In this document: positions 60,520 through 64,000 of the stretch, piece after piece
Layout: each line of letters begins with the position of its first letter
How positions within the stretch are numbered: the first letter of the stretch is position 1
Source: Enterobacteriaceae bacterium UBA7338
GTDB lineage: Bacteria; Pseudomonadota; Gammaproteobacteria; Enterobacterales; Enterobacteriaceae
Direction: 5' to 3'
Assembly: GCA_002480085.1 (NCBI GenBank)
Contig: DKPJ01000012.1
Location: 222,698-286,697 of the forward strand
DNA: 64,000 bases
Translations under genes and position numbers: made by a program
Notes under the pieces: model-generated
Database searches by the model: none
The model's input: the letters and a program-made list of their open reading frames with translations, nothing else
Told to the model about the DNA's origin: nothing

Positions 60520-61851
60520 TTAATTCCGCAGTTCCATACGCTTGATGTCGCCCACCACGAACAGGTAGCAGAACATCGCCATCAGGGCCGAACAGCCGAC
60601 GAACACCAGTGCAGCGTTAAAGGAGTGCAGTTCGCTGACCAGGTAACCAATTACCAGCGGAGTCACAATGGAGGCCACGTTGCCAAACACGTTAAATACC
60701 CCGCCACACAGTCCAACAATCTCTTTTGGCGCGGTGTCGGAGATGACCGGCCAGCCGAGGGCACCAAACCCTTTCCCGAAGAACGCCAGCGCCATCAGCG
60801 TGACCACCAGGGTGGTGTTATTGGTGTAGTTACACAGAATGATGCTCGACGCCAGCAGCATGCCCAGGACGATAGGCAGCTTACGCGCCAGGGTAATGGT
60901 TGCGCCACGTTTGATCAGGTGATCCGAGAAGACCCCGCCCATTACGCCACCGGCAAAGCCGCACAGCGCCGGGATAGAGGCCACCAGGCCCACTTTCAGA
61001 ATCGACATGCCCTTCTCCTGCACCAGGTAGATAGGGAACCAGGTGAGGAAGAACCACGTGATGGTGTTGATAAAATACTGGCCGAAGAACACACCCAGCA
61101 TCATGCGGTTGGTCAATAATTGCTTGATGTAGTGCATTTTCGGCCCACCCGCCGCCACACCCGGCTTTTTGTGGTCCATATCGACCACCGCCCCGCCTTT
61201 GGTGATGTACTCCAGCTCGCTGGCCGACATGTTCGGGTGGTCGGTCGGGTTATGGATAAACTTCACCCACAGGCCGGTCAGCACAAAGCCAATCACGCCC
61301 ATTACGGTAAACACATGCTCCCAGCCCCAGGCGAAGGTCAGCCAGCCCAGCAGCGGTGAGAAGAGCGCCAGAGAGAAGTATTGGGCAGAGTTGAAAATAG
61401 CCGATGCCGTACCGCGCTCTTTGGTCGGGAACCACGCGGCAACGATACGGGCATTAGCCGGGAATGAAGGCGCTTCAGAGAAGCCGAGCATAAAGCGCAT
61501 GATAAACATCGACACGCCAGCCCAGGCCAGCGGGAAGACATCCACAAACCCTTGCAGGAAGGTGAACAGCGACCAGAAGAAGAGGCTGTAGGTATACACT
61601 TTCTTCGACCCGTAGCGGTCCAGCAGCCAGCCGCCGGGGATCTGCATCAGCAGGTAGGCCCAGCCGAAGGCGGAGAAGATGTAGCCCATAGAGACAGCGC
61701 TGAGCTGCAGCTCTTTGGCGACTTCGGTCCCGGCGATAGAGAGCGTCGCGCGGTCCGCATAGTTAATCGCCGTAACGATAAAGATAATGAGCAAGATTAA
61801 ATAGCGGGTAGGCATACCCTTTTTTGATTCAACGGCAGTATCCAGTATCAT
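60520..61851 (-). CDS. garP: Galactarate/glucarate/glycerate proton symporter GarP
   Basis: GarP imports galactarate, D-glucarate and D-glycerate (MFS, anion:cation symporter family). The 443-residue product has twelve helices. It shows the N-terminal NYADRATLSIAG motif in helix 1 and RFMLGFSEAPSFPANARI in helix 4. It is the first gene of garPLRK and is divergent from garD across a 411-bp control region. E. coli uses CdaR and CRP there. Confidence 0.96.
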   Translation of the reverse strand: MILDTAVESKKGMPTRYLILLIIFIVTAINYADRATLSIAGTEVAKELQLSAVSMGYIFSAFGWAYLLMQIPGGWLLDRYGSKKVYTYSLFFWSLFTFLQGFVDVFPLAWAGVSMFIMRFMLGFSEAPSFPANARIVAAWFPTKERGTASAIFNSAQYFSLALFSPLLGWLTFAWGWEHVFTVMGVIGFVLTGLWVKFIHNPTDHPNMSASELEYITKGGAVVDMDHKKPGVAAGGPKMHYIKQLLTNRMMLGVFFGQYFINTITWFFLTWFPIYLVQEKGMSILKVGLVASIPALCGFAGGVMGGVFSDHLIKRGATITLARKLPIVLGMLLASSIILCNYTNNTTLVVTLMALAFFGKGFGALGWPVISDTAPKEIVGLCGGVFNVFGNVASIVTPLVIGYLVSELHSFNAALVFVGCSALMAMFCYLFVVGDIKRMELRN

Positions 61852-62121
61852 TTATTAATCCTCGGGCACGGTACTCTATTCTTATCGTTATATGAGGTCT
61901 ATTTTCCTGATTATTTATCGATAGCAGGTAATATCAGGTAACTAACCAGATGCAATGAAATCGTGAATCAGTATAATCAGGCCACCTACATCGCGCATTG
62001 TTGATTTGCTCAATTAATAAATCAGTTCCAGCGATTATATTGAGCATATGCACAAGTCGCTGGGCGCTGATCCACAGATTTAGGCATTCGCCCTGCCGCC
62101 GCGCCTGCTACAGCTATAATG

Positions 62122-62137
62122 AGTGATCTGGATCACA
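62122..62137. promoter_or_regulatory. CRP site between garP and garD
   Basis: AGTGA-TCTGGA-TCACA matches the CRP consensus in nine of ten specified bases and lies 126 bp before garD. It is the only clear element I see in the 61852-62262 interval; CdaR sites are expected but I cannot identify them. Confidence 0.8.
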
Positions 62138-62262
62138 TTCTTATCTGGAAACTCCTGACACTATTTATTCCATAGCAGTCACTTTTTATTTCTAATAACG
62201 AGAAACGCGATCCACACTTTACCGTTTTTGTTATCTCACACCTGGCTGGAGAATACTGGACA

Positions 62263-63834
62263 ATGGCCGATATCGAAATTAGACAAGAGTCGCCAACGGC
62301 GTTTTATATTAAGGTTCATGAAACCGATAACGTGGCGATTATTGTCAATGACAATGGCTTAAGAGCCGGGACGCGTTTCCCGGATGGGCTTGAACTCATT
62401 GAGCATATCCCGCAGGGGCATAAAGTGGCGCTGGTGGATATTCCCGCGCACGGTGACATTGTCCGCTACGGTGAAGTGATCGGCTACGCGGTGCGCGATA
62501 TTGCCCGGGGCAGCTGGATCGACGAATCTACTGTGGCCCTGCCCACAGCGCCGCCGCTGAACACCCTGCCGCTGGCAACCAAAGTGCCGGAGCCGCTGCC
62601 TGCCCTGGAAGGCTACACCTTCGAAGGCTACCGCAACGCCGACGGCAGCGTCGGGACCAAAAACCTGCTGGGGATCACCACCAGCGTGCACTGCGTCGCG
62701 GGCGTGGTGGACTACGTGGTGAAAATTATCGAGCGCGATCTGCTGCCGAAATACCCCAACGTTGACGGAGTGGTCGGTCTAAACCACCTCTACGGCTGCG
62801 GCGTGGCGATTAACGCCCCGGCGGCAGTGGTGCCTATCCGCACCATCCATAACATCGCCCTGAATCCCAACTTCGGCGGCGAAGTGATGGTCGTTGGTCT
62901 CGGCTGCGAGAAGCTCCAGCCGGAGCGTCTGCTGCAGGGAACGGAAGACGTGCAGGCTATCGCGGTAGACAGCGCCAGCATTGTGCGCCTGCAGGATGAG
63001 CAGCACGTTGGCTTCCGCTCGATGGTTGAAGATATTCTGCAGGTTGCCGAGCGCCACCTGATCAAGCTCAACGCTCGCCAGCGCGAAACCTGCCCGGCCT
63101 CGGAGTTAGTGGTCGGTATGCAGTGCGGCGGCAGCGACGCCTTCTCCGGCGTGACGGCGAACCCGGCGGTGGGCTATGCCTCTGACCTGCTGGTCCGCTG
63201 CGGCGCGACGGTGATGTTCTCGGAAGTCACCGAGGTGCGTGACGCTATCCATCTGCTCACCCCGCGCGCGATCAACGAGGAGGTAGGCAAGCGTCTGCTG
63301 GAGGAGATGGCCTGGTACGATAACTATCTCGACATGGGCAAAACCGACCGCAGCGCTAACCCCTCTCCGGGCAACAAAAAAGGCGGCCTGGCCAACGTGG
63401 TGGAGAAAGCGCTTGGCTCTATCGCTAAATCCGGTCAGAGCGCGATTGTGGAAGTGCTCTCCCCAGGCCAGCGCCCAACCAAGCGCGGCCTGATCTACGC
63501 GGCTACCCCTGCCAGCGACTTCGTCTGCGGTACCCAGCAGGTGGCCTCGGGCATCACCGTCCAGGTGTTCACCACCGGACGCGGTACGCCGTACGGCCTG
63601 GTGGCGGTGCCGGTAATCAAGATGGCGACCCGTACCGAGCTGGCCAACCGCTGGTACGATCTGATGGATATCAATGCCGGGACGATTGCTACCGGGGAAG
63701 AGAGCATTGAGGACGTGGGCTGGAAGCTGTTCCACTTCATCCTGGATGTTGCCAGCGGCCGCAAGAAAACCTTCTCGGATCAGTGGGGCCTACACAACCA
63801 GCTGGCAGTATTTAACCCGGCCCCGGTGACGTGA
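62263..63834 (+). CDS. garD: Galactarate dehydratase GarD
   Basis: GarD dehydrates galactarate (L-threo form) to 5-keto-4-deoxy-D-glucarate, which GarL then cleaves. The 523 residues equal E. coli. It has an N-terminal SAF domain (residues about 10-95), then the UxaA-family catalytic core with metal-binding residues in GLNHLYGCG, QCGGSDAFSG and the C-terminal TTGRGTPYG. It is the only gar gene on the plus strand and has its own control region with CRP. Confidence 0.97.
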   Translation: MADIEIRQESPTAFYIKVHETDNVAIIVNDNGLRAGTRFPDGLELIEHIPQGHKVALVDIPAHGDIVRYGEVIGYAVRDIARGSWIDESTVALPTAPPLNTLPLATKVPEPLPALEGYTFEGYRNADGSVGTKNLLGITTSVHCVAGVVDYVVKIIERDLLPKYPNVDGVVGLNHLYGCGVAINAPAAVVPIRTIHNIALNPNFGGEVMVVGLGCEKLQPERLLQGTEDVQAIAVDSASIVRLQDEQHVGFRSMVEDILQVAERHLIKLNARQRETCPASELVVGMQCGGSDAFSGVTANPAVGYASDLLVRCGATVMFSEVTEVRDAIHLLTPRAINEEVGKRLLEEMAWYDNYLDMGKTDRSANPSPGNKKGGLANVVEKALGSIAKSGQSAIVEVLSPGQRPTKRGLIYAATPASDFVCGTQQVASGITVQVFTTGRGTPYGLVAVPVIKMATRTELANRWYDLMDINAGTIATGEESIEDVGWKLFHFILDVASGRKKTFSDQWGLHNQLAVFNPAPVT

Positions 63835-63853
63835 TCGAACAATTGTAGACTTC

Positions 63854-63889
63854 AAAAGCCGAGTAAGCGCGATGCTGCCCGGCTTTTTT
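63854..63889 (+). terminator. Intrinsic terminator of garD
   Basis: AAAAGCCG and CGGCTTTT pair around an 18-nt loop, with a T tract following. It starts 20 bp after the garD stop. The remaining 63890-64000 is AT-rich with nothing I can support. Confidence 0.82.
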
Positions 63890-64000
63890 ATGTTAATAAC
63901 AAAATTTCATTATTTAACTCAGCGTATTGAATTGCTCAACCTCACTACCTCTTACACCTTTTGACCTAAAGCAAGTTGTCATTATAACTCATAGGTTATA

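Overview
The window is a chromosomal segment of an enterobacterium close to Enterobacter, Lelliottia or Leclercia. Most genes have near-identical Escherichia coli counterparts in the same order as the E. coli 67-70 minute region. REP/BIME palindromes separate many transcription units. Nothing in the window fixes the genus.

Layout. Positions 1-16.2 kb are conserved core: hldE-glnE-ygiF (minus), ygiM-cca (plus), uppP and folB (minus), plsY (plus), tsaD (minus), the rpsU-dnaG-rpoD macromolecular synthesis operon, mug and the tRNA-Ile2 (CAU) gene ileX. From 16.2 to 26.6 kb, between ileX and yqjH, lies about 10.4 kb that E. coli lacks at this place. It contains: a 3'-terminal hcp remnant (type VI secretion tube protein) with AT-rich small secreted or membrane genes; an HxlR regulator with a zinc alcohol dehydrogenase and an exported amidohydrolase; an orphan antitoxin-like HTH gene; yahK; an L,D-transpeptidase-like toxin with a secreted partner; and a three-gene cassette of a PD-(D/E)XK nuclease, an unknown protein and a coiled-coil protein with an HPD J-domain motif. 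From 26.6 to 33.2 kb come yqjH/yqjI, an extra methyl-accepting chemotaxis protein, aer and patA. A second toxin/partner pair (Tlde1/DUF2778-like) sits at 33.2-33.9 kb, where E. coli has ygjH and the ebg genes.

From 34 kb on the order is again core: fadH, rlmG, ygjP, ygjR, the manganese-riboswitch gene alx, sstT, the galacturonate regulon (uxaCA, exuT, exuR), yqjA-mzrA, yqjCDEK, yqjF, yqjG, yhaJ, yhaK, and the cysteine operon cyuPA. The tdc operon and yhaBC of E. coli are absent between cyuP and rnpB; an internally deleted DUF1493-like gene and a BIME lie there instead. The window closes with rnpB (minus) and the galactarate/glucarate genes garPLRK (minus) and garD (plus).

Regulatory signals readable in the bases include sigma-28 promoters before both chemoreceptor genes, a sigma-54 promoter plus an NtrC-type palindrome before patA, CRP and FadR/ExuR-type half-site palindromes before exuT and exuR, a CRP site between garP and garD, a paired 13-bp operator between yqjH and yqjI, and several intrinsic terminators.

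The strongest candidates for something under-described are (1) orphan type VI-style effector/partner modules scattered around ileX and patA, with a broken hcp marking their origin, and (2) the nuclease/unknown/J-domain cassette at 23.95-26.61 kb, whose composition resembles a defence locus but which I cannot match to a named system.
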